Of a stretch of DNA of 64,000 bases, positions 37,273-49,115 are shown piece by piece. The stretch's first letter is position 1, and each line of letters starts with the position of its first letter. Both the position numbers and the translations under genes were made by a program. This stretch comes from Ignelater luminosus (lineage: Eukaryota; Arthropoda; Insecta; Coleoptera; Elateridae), in assembly GCA_011009095.1 (NCBI GenBank), contig VTPC01000929.1, positions 1-64,000 on the forward strand, read 5' to 3'. The notes below the pieces were generated by a model, which worked only from the letters and a program-made list of their open reading frames with translations, was not told the DNA's origin and did no database searches.

Positions 37273-38913
37273 TGTAGCCTAAATCTTTTTAAATAGAATA
37301 TGTATATTTTGTTACCCTCTTGTTCTGTACCAATGCGATTGCAACAATGGACTGGCATGAGGTCTGAATCAAACACTTTCGACGTTATTTCATTTTTTCT
37401 TGTAAAATGTCAAGCCTAGCGAGCCCCCCTGATATAATAATTAATAAACATCGTACTTTGAACAACGACGAATTGAATAACGCCAAAATAGTTTGATTTG
37501 ATGCATATTTCTAACAAAAAAATACAAGAGTGTCCGTTTAAAGAAATAGTCTACATGAGTCGCTAAGATTACAGACCGTTAAGGCATCCTATACACATTT
37601 TTCTGATTCCTAGTTTATTACTATACCGACAGAATATTCAAACATCAATCTTCACTTATAGGTGATTTTGATTTTCATTTTAAATTTCTCTCAACAACTT
37701 TCGGTTAGTTGTAGCACAAAATGTTATTTCCAAAAAATGCATTACGTTTAAAAAAAACATGAAAATTGGAATTATAGATAAAAATTGATGTTTGAATTAA
37801 AAATGAAAATTCAGTTTTGAATTGCACGTAGTTGGTATGTGTATCAAACATAAAACTGGTTCTATGCTTTTTTGAATCACCGTCAACAGATACCGTTCCG
37901 TTCCGTTTAAAAAATTGAGACAGATAACGATTCAAGTTTTTCAATCACTCTGTAGAGTTTCCCTTATTCTCTTCCATATTTGACAATATAAAAATCAAGA
38001 AAACCAAATATTGACGGCAATTTGTCTGTTTAAGAATATGATTAGAAAATCAACCACTACTAGATCGAATTATTCGTAATTCGACTAATTATTCGCAAAC
38101 TGGCAACACCGCTATAATAAGATACAGATCTACAACTACCCTAAGAAATTTCGGGAGGTTAGTGGATGCACATTAGAAAATCTAAAAGCGCAAGGATGAA
38201 GGATGAAGCACATAATGTAGGACTAAATCTTTGCCTAACATGGTTATTTGTGCCTTTTCCCATACCACGGTTCTATTTTGGCTTGCCGATTTATATAGGG
38301 TTTCTGCGTTTTATAACTTTCATTGATCAATATCTACAAACCTTTTTTACTGAGACCTCTATTATTAAAACTTGTGTTTCAAAGGGTTCATAGAATTTGA
38401 CCAAAAAATGAGAAAATGCATTGGCATACCTTTAAGGCACCTTATGCATCCAACGTTTTCATCAGAAAGGTTAGGTCTCAGTACAGGCCTATAAAGTTCT
38501 GCAAAATATATACAATATCACACCATACGGTGAAAATATTCTGGGTGAGATGGTTCGTGCATGTGGAGATTGTTAATATTTCTGAAGAGAGTCTTTGAAT
38601 CCATTTCTGGTAGAATCTACACATTTTACCAAAATAATATTCCAAACATATCCTACTGATGATTAAATTAAATATTGGAAGGCTACAAGAAAACATATGG
38701 AAGGACAGTTACTTACTAAGCTATTGGATATGTACCATTTGAAGTATTCAATAAATTATTATTATTATTACTTATCAGAATTTCAGTTCTAGTTCAAGGA
38801 ACAGAGACATATTTGCTTGCAAAAGGTTATGTAGTTCTAATTTTTGGATATATTGTGTATTATATCGGTACCCTAGTGAAAAACCCAAGTTTTCGACCTC
38901 GTCGCCCCTGTGC
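37273..38913. other. No recognised feature
   Basis: AT-rich spacer before the long-TIR element. Frames such as 37705-37944 (-) and 38166-38393 (+) show no known motifs. Confidence 0.45.
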
Positions 38914-41488
38914 GGACGCCGTGGGGCCCCAAAAACCATCAAAAGTTTGGACTTCTCTCAGTTTCTCGATAATATCTTTTTACCAATGCATTACAGAGAA
39001 AAAGATCTTTATTAAAAGTTGTAGAGCATTACATTTGCTACAACTTTTGTATGAAAAAGTTTTTTGTAGAACGATTAGGTAAATAGTTACGCTTCATCGA
39101 AGTTACTAATTTTTCGTACAATGACACTTTTTTAAAATTTTGATTTTTTTTCTTAATAATAATAATAATAATATAATATTAATTTGATATAAATTTCAAA
39201 TAAATCAAAATATTAATCATGAATCCTAAAGGGCAACTGAAATAGCAACATTGAAATGGAAAAATGAAGAATTTTTATAATTATAATAATAGGAAATATT
39301 ATGACAATGCAGATATTATAGTAATAACAAAAGTTATAACTTCCTACGTTTAGTTATGGTTTCTGGCTTTGAAGCTTCGGCCAGTTCTTCTTCAACTTTT
39401 TCCATTAGCATATCAGTTAGATCGTCTTCTTCATTTTCATCAGTTATAATGTCCGCTGTGTTTTCACAAGTTTGCCCAGAGTATTGTTTACAAATGATAG
39501 AGCACCCGAGCCCGACCTTTCTACAGTTGCAGACCTTAGTGCATCCTTTCTTGCAGTGACAGGAAATAAAAGTCAGGATTGACTGAGGAACTGGATCCCT
39601 GGCGGTTTTAATAGGAACAAGTGCTTTACTGTCCTTCCTCCATCCAGAGGGTTCTTCATTTCTCTCATCCATGTTTGAACTTGTCCTGTGTCGGTGGCAA
39701 GATTGAATTTGCTGCCAGTAGCAGATTTGGAGAAGAGCTGATAGCACCAAGTACCTAATGTTGTTGCCTTGTCACCACCATAAAGATGAAAAAGTATACG
39801 TTGTTCCCCTGCCTCAGCGATGATTGAAACACTGGCATCAGAATCCCTGAAGATGGTTGCAAGTTCATGCAATGCTGGTTTGTTCTGAAACAGAGTGCAG
39901 AATCTGGTTTTCCCAAAACCGAACAGGGAAGACGTGGTGTCACATCCACTCAAGGCGTGAAGAACAACAATGTTTCAGGAGTATTACCTCTTCCAGGTTT
40001 TTGGAAATAAATGGGGAGATGTTACAATAAGCACATCAGAGTCTTCCGCTGCTTGCTTCACAGCTCCGTTGCCTTGTATGAACGTTTCCTTCAGGAAAGA
40101 AATAAGGCGACGTTTGTTCTTTTCATTTGCTACGAATTTCTCCTGTGGTACTTGAGCAATAGTTGACCCATCAAAAATTATATCACTTGAAGTGTTCCTC
40201 TCACCTCTTCTGAACCTTTCAGCACTCTTAGTACTTCTCAGCTCAGGATCTAGAGGATAGTCATCAAAAATGACCAAAACATTTGATCCATAATGGTTAC
40301 GAACGAATTTGACGTACCATTTACAAGCTTCATGAAAACTGTCAGTTCTGTTCTATATAACCTTGTGGAGAAGGAACCCACCGTCTACAACTATAGTTCG
40401 ATAGGGTAGGAGTTTGGTTGTGTTTGATAATGATGAAAATGCTGAATACAAGGTCGATTTTGTACCCTTACGCATTCTTCCTTCTGAAAAGAGGAACAAT
40501 GGGTAAGGAGCCAGTTCATACTAGAAAAACTTTTCCAAATCTTCCCGTGTCTGCTTGACAATGCATATTATCTGGAAAAGTGTCAGTGCCACCTTGTTGC
40601 TCCTTTTTAGTTTCAAAGATCCGAAATTTCCACCAGCTATCCCAAATTCTTGTGACCTGTGACAATTAACTTTTTCGCTGCCTATGACACCAGGACTTAT
40701 TGACATAACCACATCAATCACTGGAAAAGGAGGATGTGTCGACAGCCAAGCTTTCATTTTGCTCATATCTCTGTCGTCTCTTTTCATGCGGGCTCGCCTC
40801 ATATCAACGTATTGTTCAGACCATACCCAATACCCATGTCATAAGTACGTTGTCAGACATTCCTCTAACATGAATCAGTCCACCAATAGTTTTCATATTC
40901 TTCAACATGGTTTGCTCAATGGTCATATCCGACCATATGCCTGACCAAGACTTTTCCGATCTTTTTATGGTAAAGTAGCTTTTGTTGTGAATTGTGTGTG
41001 AATTCAGGGTCCATCCTTTCCTATAAGCTGCACATATCTTGAAGATAAAGGTGAGAGCATTTAGCGTAAAATAAATACCCAGCCGCATGAAACACTGTCT
41101 GAATATGGAGTGATCAATTACCCATCCTTTCCGTTTCGATAAACTGCTTCATCATCAGAGTCACCATTTTAAAATGCAGTATCCATAGCTTCAAGGTTTT
41201 GACTACTGTGGACAATTTCTTTTGTCTTCATATAAAGAGGCTGATCAAATGCCACGAAGCACGTTTTTTAATCAAAATTCTTGCATCTCTGATTTTATGA
41301 TTAAGTTACCAATTTTTTGATGAAGCGTAACTATCTACCTAATCGTTCTACAAAAGCATTTTTCATACAAAAGTTGTAGAAATGTAATGCTCTACAACTT
41401 GTAATCAAAAACTTTTTTCTCTGTAATGCATTGGTAAAAACGGAAAGAACTCTGAAATTTTGATGGTTTTTGAAGACCCATGGCGTCC
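38914..41488 (-). mobile_element. Element with ~170-186 bp TIRs carrying a CXC/SGCDTTS-type gene
   Basis: The left arm 38914-39099 and right arm 41319-41488 are inverted copies. Shared runs include CAAAAACCATCAAAA, TTTTACCAATGCATTACAGA, GTTGTAGAGCATTACATTT, CTACAACTTTTGTATGAAAA, TGTAGAACGATTAGGTA and ATAGTTACGCTTCATC. Each arm also contains a small hairpin (AAGTTGTAG ... CTACAACTT). Between them lies one decayed gene on the minus strand and nothing else, which is the layout of a DNA transposon with its own gene. The outer ends near GGACGCC are approximate and I found no target duplication. Confidence 0.75.
39334..41270 (-). pseudogene. CXC-domain protein with SGCDTTS motif, decayed; likely transposon gene
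   Basis: Minus-strand pieces in order: FVAFDQPLYMKTKEIV (about 41230-41270), FHAAGYLFYAKCSHLYLQDM (about 41030-41085), SEKSWSGIWSDMTIEQTMLK with MKTIGGLIHVRGMSDNVLM (40830-40970), KMKAWLSTHPPFPVIDVVMS (about 40700-40760), VIFDDYPLDPELRSTKSAER (about 40210-40270), HALSGCDTTSSLFGFGKTRF (about 39895-39955), AGEQRILFHLYGGDKATTLG, then a cysteine-rich CHCKKGCTKVCNCRKVGLGC (about 39500-39560) and an acidic tail. The last part is a tesmin/TSO1-like CXC domain. This order recurs in uncharacterised multicopy proteins of insects, Hydra and corals. A large block is missing after KEIV. Frame changes occur near 41085, 40810, 40520-40280, 39955 and 39600-39740. No DDE triad is evident to me. Function unknown; the TIR setting suggests a transposase or accessory protein. 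Confidence 0.75.
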
Positions 41489-44373
41489 TCTTCGATTGTT
41501 AAAAGAAATCAGTTCTTGATGTTTCGAAAGAAATTCTGAAATTAAAATCTTTTGATCTAAAGCCCATTACCGCCCCAAAATAGGTGTAAGACAAAAAAAA
41601 TGATTTTAATATTTCCTTTATTCAACCGATAACATACCATTTGATAAGTATCATTCAAGTAGATGTGATGATTAACACAGAAAAATATTACATTCATGAA
41701 TTGCAAAATGTTATCTTATCGTACAAAATTTTAAAGATAAACGTTTGAATTAAGCGATAATTTACCTAAAAATATTTTATTGAAGAAGTACATTACCACA
41801 CAACACCTAATCAGAAACTGGGTTGCAAAAATTAGATATTCTAAGTTAGGCTAGAGCTTGAATGCGTTAAGGTTAGATTTAAACCACTCCATTCAGATTA
41901 AGTTGTTAAATATGAAGTGACTTTTGTTTCTAAACACAATGCTTTACTTTCGGTAAAGCTTGCCTTCGTTAACTGGTGTGCCAGGAAGTTATTCGGTAAA
42001 ATTCTTTACTTCTCTAAAAGAAGGCCAGCTTACAGAATTATAGATCAATAAATAAACTCAACTCCTACATTCCAAATGCGTTTCCTATTAATGCGTAAGT
42101 TATATTCTATTTGTGGTACTTTACCCTTATTAGGTTTGTTTGCTTGTTTAATGGGCCTAATTTCCCCCACTGCTCTACTTACGACAATTTGTCCTATGGG
42201 ATAAATCTCTAATAAAATATCTATTAGTACACTTTATAAGGAACTATCATTTCAAAGACATTACAGAAATAAATTCTAAGCAACTTCCAATTACAATAAA
42301 AATGTAACGCTGATAAGACAGTTCCATCGACAACTAAACCAAAAAAATTAGTTGGGATTTCTGTACAAAAAAACCCACGATATCAAAGAGGTATTTTTTA
42401 ATTTTGTAATAAGACAAAGGAAATATTTTTAAGATTAATTACAGTATCTTGTAATTATATTTTATAGATTTCTGATAAGAGCAAGAAATCGCTTCGTTAT
42501 GTTCCTTAAATTATCAAATATTATTCACCAAGTACTTACAAGTATATTTGTCGAATACCGCATTTGAGTAATGTACTATAAGGTGATTCGAATTCGTGTC
42601 TATATTTGGATTTAATTTTTTTGACGAAAGTGATATAAGACCTTTTGACACTTTTGGGAAAACTATATTCAAAGTACAAAAGATAAAAACAGAAATTTTT
42701 GACATTTCTAGCAAATTAGAAGTTGCCAGCTTTCGAGATCACAAGAATCATAAACATCAGTTACGTAAAGCCAAAACGATTGTGACTATTTTAAGTAAAC
42801 TGGGTCTAAACTAGATTTATCTAAAGCAAGGCCATAACGAGAATAATGACGATTCTTTATTGAGATTTGTTTTTTATTCTAAAAAAATCACTTGAATGTA
42901 TAGCGCATCTAGCATGAGAAATCAAAAAAGTATTTTCATATTTTCAGTACAAATGTTCAAAAAAGGCCTTCTACTGTATTTTAATGTTTTAACATTGCTC
43001 GTTTTAAATTTTATATATTATGTATGTACTGTAAGGTTATACAAATTCATTCCAACACATACAAGTGAGGTATTACAACATAGTTAAATCGATACAAAGA
43101 AAAAACGAAAATGAAAGAAAAAACGTGTTAAGGTTATGGAAGTTTTTAAACGTCCGTACACATTACAGGCAATTTCATTTTATTTTTTTAATATGACAAG
43201 ACACATTAACAATATGTCTGTCATGTTTCATACGTTTGAAATCAGGTCATTGGCATGAAGTCAAACAACACAAGCTAATTTGTAGAGTAAATGTTAAAAA
43301 ATCTCTGCTGATGACAAATCGTTTATTTTATTCATAATTATATTAATATACGGTTTCTAGGTTATGTTTATACAATAATTGACAATATTTCATATTTGCG
43401 TATATATGTCTAACAGAAATGGAGTTTTAATTACTATACCTAATGCACTGAATTGAAAAACTTTATTTACAAATTTTTCATTTACTGTGATTGATTTTTG
43501 TTATATTCAAGTTAATTAAATGATTATTCTCTATAATTAGATGACATTTAATGGTTTGATAGAATTATCTAAAAAGCATTGTCTAGTATTAATATTGCTT
43601 ACGAATTGTTAGATATTGAAACGCTTAAATTATTATCAATTAATTAATATTGTACCGATATTCTGATCAAAATAACTGCAAAACAAAAATATATCAGTCA
43701 CTTGTTTTTTAACGAGCTATTTTTATAAAATGACAAATAAAAAAAAAACAAAAATAGTTATAGTACAGTATTTGCATTTGACACCATTAAAAACTTCTTG
43801 GTTTTATTATTGTTTTGCTCTTAATGACGATGAGATGTGTCATCTGCTAGTTTCTAATTTGTGGAAGTTCTAGTCCGATGATGTGGTTACAGACTGCCCG
43901 TAGATCTGAATGAAAATTAAATAACGCTGGATTTAGTTAACTGTAAATGGGTAACATGGACACGTCCGTTCATCCGATTTCACAATTCGTAGCTAATTCA
44001 GGAAAATCTTTAGAAAGTGATCATATACGACGTTCATTAAGTCTTTAGGTGAATCCACCGGGAAGTGCCAAAATTAGTTTCAGCCATATTTGCAATCTCA
44101 AAACACAGCATTTTAGTATTACATGGAACATGAGTCTATTCATGTTTACTATGGAAAGAGCTACTTTCTTTTTAACATTCTTAATTGGATAAATAAGTAA
44201 GTTTTCAATTGTTTACTGTCTCTTTTGTATGATACAAATTATTTTTAAACGTACTCAAGACTTAAACTTACATTCATATACAGTATGAAACTGGATTTAC
44301 AAGATGTGTACATAACGAAATACTTACAATGAGCGTCTGTGCATTAGCGAGTAAGTAAACTTTCTCATTTCAG
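41489..44373. other. No confidently recognised gene
   Basis: AT-rich. A plus-strand frame at 42596-42814 (…FDTFGKTIFKVQKIKTEIF…, Lys-rich tail HKNHKHQLRKAK) has no ATG near its start, no good acceptor and no known motif. A frame at about 43958-44050 (MDTSVHPISQFVANSGK) is similarly unsupported. These could hold undetected upstream exons of the 44374 gene. Confidence 0.4.
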
Positions 44374-44576
44374 TTGTATTGCATAAGAGGCCTTTAGTTT
44401 GCAAGTCGAATGCAAACCGGCCGTCATATGTAGCTGTATTTATGATGCTCATAGAAGCTGCAATCCTCACATTTTTGTACGAGCCGCCATTGTGTGAAGG
44501 TCTTTATGGATTCTATTACTTTAGTACATTAGCATTCTCCATGTTGCAATATATCCAATTTACCACCAAAACGTGA
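44374..44576 (+). CDS. Putative terminal exon of an unidentified membrane protein
   Basis: A good acceptor (TTTCTCATTTCAG ending at 44373) opens a frame, entered with two bases of a split codon, that runs 67 codons to TGA at 44574-44576. AATAAA follows 23 nt later (44599-44604). The peptide has two hydrophobic stretches, YVAVFMMLIEAAILTFLY and YGFYYFSTLAFSMLQYI, joined by EPPLCEGL. This suggests the last two membrane segments of a polytopic protein. I do not recognise the family. Upstream exons with a matching one-base phase were not found, so this could still be chance; the combination of acceptor, hydrophobic pattern and poly(A) signal is the argument. Confidence 0.4.
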
Positions 44577-45116
44577 TAAGACTGCATTCGCTGTTTCTAA
44601 ATAAACTCATTTTTTTTTAACTGGAAATGCAGTGGAAAATCGATAGCACACAATAATCCTGTTTTAGCTTAAGGAAAAGCCGCTCTTGACAAACTGTAGC
44701 ATTTGCAAGGCACCAGCACGCGGCAGTCATTCTTGTTGACTTCTTGAAGAGCACTACGCAACATGACATTACAGTGCTCCGTAACGTCTACGTTTTAAAA
44801 GGTCGGATGGTCTTAATCCTGCTATTTACGAGTATTTGAAACTTTTCATTTACTGAAATTTACTTAAGATTACACTGGATGCGCCAGACTCATATTAATA
44901 TATCTTTTCCGTTTCTTTGCAATCGGTGCCAGATTATCATTGACATTGAGACATTTATTGGAAAAATGTGAATTATATACACAGCTATAACTATACTATA
45001 ATCCTAACTTACCCGCCGAATTCAATCTCATACCCATCAAGATCGAGTTGGTTATGGGTCACGACTAAGCTGCTATCTATTGCTTGTTGATCTCTGATTA
45101 ATAATCATATAATATA
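44577..45116. other. Intergenic; 3' flank of the putative membrane-protein gene
   Basis: Contains the AATAAA at 44599 and otherwise no recognised feature before the Tc1/mariner derivative begins. Confidence 0.45.
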
Positions 45117-46022
45117 CAGTGTGTCCAAGATAAGGATGCACAGCATGGGTATCTTGGAAACGGTAAGAGATACAGGATAGGTTAAATGAGATGAAAGTTG
45201 GCTATTTACAGGACCTTTTTGTTGGCGTTTGCAAAATTTAGATATCTTAGATAGTTTCTGAGATATTTAAAAAAAAAGTAGATTTCTCGATTTTTGTTTT
45301 TATTTTTTCTTTCATTTATTTGAAGATATATCGGAAAACTAAAACCACTTTTCCATTGCCACTTTTTGTGATCTATTAAAATACGCTAACAAAATTTCTG
45401 TACAACGTTTCGGTTTCGAGTAACCATCATCAACCTCATTTTTTTTAAATTTTTTGTGTTGAAGGTTGCTGTGACTGACTGTAATAATTGCTGTTCATCT
45501 TCAAACTTTTGGTTAAGCACATGGTTCTTGAAGGAAATCTAATGGTGTTAGATCAGGTGATTGTGCAGGCCACGGTATTACCAAATGCATTAATTTATAG
45601 TATACAAAACCAAAATAACCCTATCATGTTTACATCATTAGAATTGTGACAACAAAAGTTATCCAAGGCAATTTTCAATTGTTTCTCCGCCTATTTAAAA
45701 AAATGATAATGATGGTTACTCAAAACCGAAACATTGTACAGAAATCTTGTTAGTGTACTTTAATAAAGCACAAAAAGTAGCAATGGTAAAGTGATTTTAG
45801 TTTTCCGATATCTCTTCAAATAATTGAAAGAAAAAATAAAAACGAAAATCGAGAAATCTACTTTTTTTTAAATATCTCAGAAACTATTCAGAATATGTAA
45901 ATTTTGCAAACTCCAAGAAAAAGGTCCTCTAAGTATCCAACTTTCTTCCCATTTAACCAATCCTGTATCTCTTATCGTTTACAAGATCCCCATGCTGTGC
46001 ATCCTTATCTTGGACACATTGT
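45117..46022 (-). mobile_element. Tc1/mariner deletion derivative with ~310 bp inverted arms
   Basis: The left arm (45117 to about 45430) and right arm (about 45708-46022) are inverted copies. They start CAGTGTGTCCAAGATAAGGA / CAATGTGTCCAAGATAAGGA and share ATGCACAGCATGG, TCTCGATTTT/AAAATCGAGA, and CGTTTCGGTTTCGAGTAACC against GGTTACTCAAAACCGAAAC. Both ends abut TA. The 280-bp centre keeps a transposase scrap on the minus strand, showing descent from an autonomous copy. It cannot move by itself. Confidence 0.85.
45529..45580 (-). pseudogene. Transposase remnant with third catalytic motif
   Basis: The minus strand reads NTVAWPAQSPDLTPLDFLQE. WPARSPDLTPLDFFLWG is the segment carrying the third catalytic acidic residue in many Tc1/mariner-superfamily transposases; its PLD Asp is preserved. 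The sequence stops at a terminator a few codons later, and all upstream domains are gone. It complements the 9.7 kb scrap, which keeps the second Asp but lost this segment. Confidence 0.7.
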
Positions 46023-46350
46023 ATATTCGATACAGAGTAGTTACTTGTTTGATATACATGTTAATGCTTTCCAAGTGGTTATCTTTTAGTAACTTGCTCG
46101 ATGATGCCGTACGCAACTTCAGGAAGGTATATTTATCACTGCGCAACGTTGTAACAGTCCCTATAAATTACTCCTATTTATACTAACTAGTCTATAATCA
46201 ATCTTACAACGTGATTTGTGTTTTGTGTTGCTGTTTTAAAAATCAACTTGGGAATTTTATGTTGACTCATCTGGAAACGATTGTGCTATCTAATTTGTAT
46301 CTAAAGACAACATTCTTGTGTGTGCAACTGGCGATCTTTTCAACTTTATG

Positions 46351-46356
46351 TCAGTA
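46351..46356 (+). promoter_or_regulatory. Possible initiator (Inr) for the 46388 first exon
   Basis: TCAGTA matches the arthropod initiator TCAGT, with the presumed start at A46353. That would leave a 35-nt 5' UTR before ATG 46388. No TATA box sits 25-30 nt upstream. Short degenerate motif, so weak alone. Confidence 0.25.
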
Positions 46357-46387
46357 GTGTGATGTGTACCACTTTACAATTATTACA

Positions 46388-46403
46388 ATGAGCTCGTCAA
46401 ACC
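46388..46403 (+). CDS. Putative first coding exon, unidentified gene
   Basis: ATGAGCTCGTCAAACC is followed directly by a strong donor GTAAGTATT (46404), giving MSSSN plus one base. Upstream lies an initiator-like TCAGT. The nearest acceptor (TTTTTCTAG ending 46470, after a TAAACTGAT branch-like motif, intron 67 nt) would give MSSSNRAARVAIS then a stop, so either the message encodes a tiny peptide, the gene is broken, or splicing goes further downstream. A jump to the 48482 acceptor in this phase also soon hits a stop. Weak, but the promoter-ATG-donor arrangement is what an insect first exon looks like. Confidence 0.25.
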
Positions 46404-46496
46404 GTAAGTATTTGTGTGCTGTTTGTAATAAAAGTCAATGAGTTCTAAACTGATCTAGTAATTTTTCTAGGAGCAGCAAGAGTTGCTATTTCATAG

Positions 46497-48481
46497 ATTC
46501 GATCATTTGTTATCACCGACGGTTTTAATATATTGAACATTACGTAATAATGCGAATATACTTATGTTGAACAAACTTATTTCTTTATTTATATACAAAA
46601 TTAACAATCTTTCTGTTTGCAAAATCAATACTAATCTTTTATACAACATACAAGGTCACAAAATATTAACATCGCTTGAGAGAAGGGAGGGTGTTAAATA
46701 TCTTTCTTATTTCTAAAATTTTAAAGTCAGTACTGCATTAGTAAACGCTACAGTAGTATGTACTATGTGTGTTTGCAATAAAAATCAAGATATTGATGCC
46801 ACTCAAGTCGATAATTGTTGCGATTTAATGGTGTGCGACATACTTACATCACATTAAACAACCTTTTAGTCGATTTCAAAAAAGTTCTGACAGAAAACAC
46901 TTTTGCAAATTGGATAAATCAGGTTATCGTTTTTTGCTTCAATTGGAAATAAATTTGTATTGATAACCAGCGTCGTAAGACTCTTATATGATACTATTTG
47001 TGCAGGTCAATTTTGCAGTACCAAAATCAGGTCAAAAGTGCTTTCACGATTTTCGAGGAAGCAATATCAAGATAATCTTGAATCACATTAAAATTTCCAC
47101 TCCAATGTTAATTTGTAGTTTTAAATCACCAGACAGCATTTAATTGGCTTGATTACTTCAAACTTATTTAACAATATGATTGATTGTCTGGAATTCTTCA
47201 TTTCTAATTATTTCAAGTAAACAAACATCATCTCACATTAATGAAATGGCAGAACAAAACCACAAGTTTATAAAGTAGAAATAAGGTTCATAGAATCTAA
47301 AACTGACCTGAGAAGATAATCGTAGATAATTTAAATACCGACATTGAAGTAAGACGCTTAATGGAGGAAGAGAATGCGTGATGAAAGTCACGCGGCTGTT
47401 TAAACGTTTATTAATATTTAAGTACATTCATACTAGGCAATGTTGAATTTTAAAAATTAAACGCTAATAGATAGACATATAGAAATAAAATTTAAGCGAA
47501 AAGGTCAACGTCTCTGATTCTTATTCTAATTTACAGCTTCATTATTATTATAAAGCGGTTTGCATTTTATCTGTTAGGAAAATATCAACAAGTGTGTAGC
47601 CGCGGTGTCCTCAAAATGTTTCAACTAAAAAACCTTTTAGATGGAATTCCATGAAAAAAAACCGAACACATATACATATTATTGCAAAATTTGATAGAGA
47701 AAATTACAAGGTACGGTTGTGAGTCATCGATTACCTTAAACATAAAAATTCCTGCGTTTATTTATCTAAGCAATAATAGCACGGAATAAGTTGCATTTAT
47801 TATAATTTTAATGAGATCGTGAGCGCTACCAAAAGAATTTCACAATTATTATAAGTCGTAACTGTAAATAAAGAAATTATTATAATTGTAAAATATTTCT
47901 AAATAAAAACCAACAGCCTTGATATTGTTCCAAAGTCAAATGTATTTGTAGCAATAAAATTTAAAAAGACTGCATACTTAAAAAGGGTATCGTTCGTGAT
48001 GTATTAATTAAAATTAAACTTGAAAAGTGCGTACTTGCTGGTTAAATGCCAATGTAATGTATTATTTTGTTCGTAGTTTTGCTACAAAAATTGATGGTGT
48101 AGGATTTACAAAATTTACAAGGGCTCTTAAGAATGAATGAATCTCATTGTATCATTTACAAATATGGTAAGCACTCCTTGACGTTACATACATAAAATTT
48201 AGATTTATAGAATAAAAAACATGAATCTTAATCTTCTATAAGAATCACATGAGCACTTCCTTATCCCATCAAATGGTGCGCAAAGTGGCACTTTTTGGAT
48301 TCTTCCAAGAAGATTCCGAATTAAACGGAATTGTCCCAGCTTTCAGAAACAAATCACAAGTGCCACGCTGTATACTAAATATTCTGTAGAAACGACTTCT
48401 AGCTCATTATATTGTTACATCGAAGCTCTACCGCTACGTATGCCATACTCGCCTTCGTATTCTGTTTTAAGATTTCCTTAG
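46497..48481. other. No recognised feature
   Basis: AT-rich, possibly intron between the candidate exons at 46.4 and 48.5 kb. A short less AT-rich patch at 48250-48370 shows no coherent frame. Confidence 0.4.
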
Positions 48482-48597
48482 AGGAGGTTAACACGGTTGA
48501 AGAATCGAGCTTCGCACTCTGATTTGAAATTATTACTTGATATTTTAAAAATGCAATTGGAGGATGCAGACAATACTGTGCAAAATAAGGAATATAA
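48482..48597 (+). CDS. Putative internal coding exon, unidentified protein
   Basis: The acceptor TCTGTTTTAAGATTTCCTTAG (AG at 48480-48481) and donor GTAAGTAAA (48598) bound 116 nt that stay open in one frame: RRLTRLKNRASHSDLKLLLD, then ILKMQLEDADNTVQNKEY plus two bases. A stop directly precedes the acceptor in frame, and TAA follows directly after the donor, so the open frame coincides almost exactly with the splice-bounded interval. The composition (charged, helical, heptad-like leucines) is unlike chance AT-rich frames nearby. I do not recognise the protein. It may belong with the terminal exon at 52887, but the phases (leaves in phase 2, enters in phase 0) require another exon between them. 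Confidence 0.4.
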
Positions 48598-49115
48598 GTA
48601 AGTAAACAGAAAAAGATTACAGTAAAATGCCATTCCTAGTAAGAATCAGACAAAACCGCAACAACGTGTACTCATATTTGAGTCGTTGGTATATACCTAT
48701 AGGTTTTTCGTTTAGAAAACACATCAACCCGTCCGAATAGTCTCGCTTGCTCTGAAACGATAGGGCAAGTGCCCAAAACATTGATTTTTCGAAAATTCAA
48801 TTTGATTATTTAAAGATTATTTTGTGAAAGAGTCGTCATCCTTTTGTTTTTATACAGTAACCGTGTTGGCACAATTTCCTGTTGTTATTTTTAACCCTGA
48901 AAAGATAGTGTCTTCCAGAAGACGATCTTAAAGAAATTCTTGCAACTTATAACAAATAATTACATTATAAGTTTGTAGTCTCATCATGTCGACTTTCTTT
49001 CAACGTTTTCACACAAATAAATGAGACCTTTACTTTTTGTTTCTGCCTGCAGAATAGAAAGAAGGGTAGAAACGCAATAGGTCAAATTTAAATAATACGT
49101 TACATAAAAGTTCCA
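48598..49115. other. No recognised feature
   Basis: AT-rich sequence between the candidate exon and the repeat cluster. Confidence 0.45.

Noticed and set aside
40684..40944. Plus-strand frame over the CXC-type gene
   Set aside because: Shadow of the minus-strand gene, which has the recognisable family blocks.
44351..44373. Tiny intron from GTAAGTAAAC to TTTCTCATTTCAG
   Set aside because: Only 23 nt separate donor and acceptor, too short to splice; I treat the acceptor alone as meaningful.
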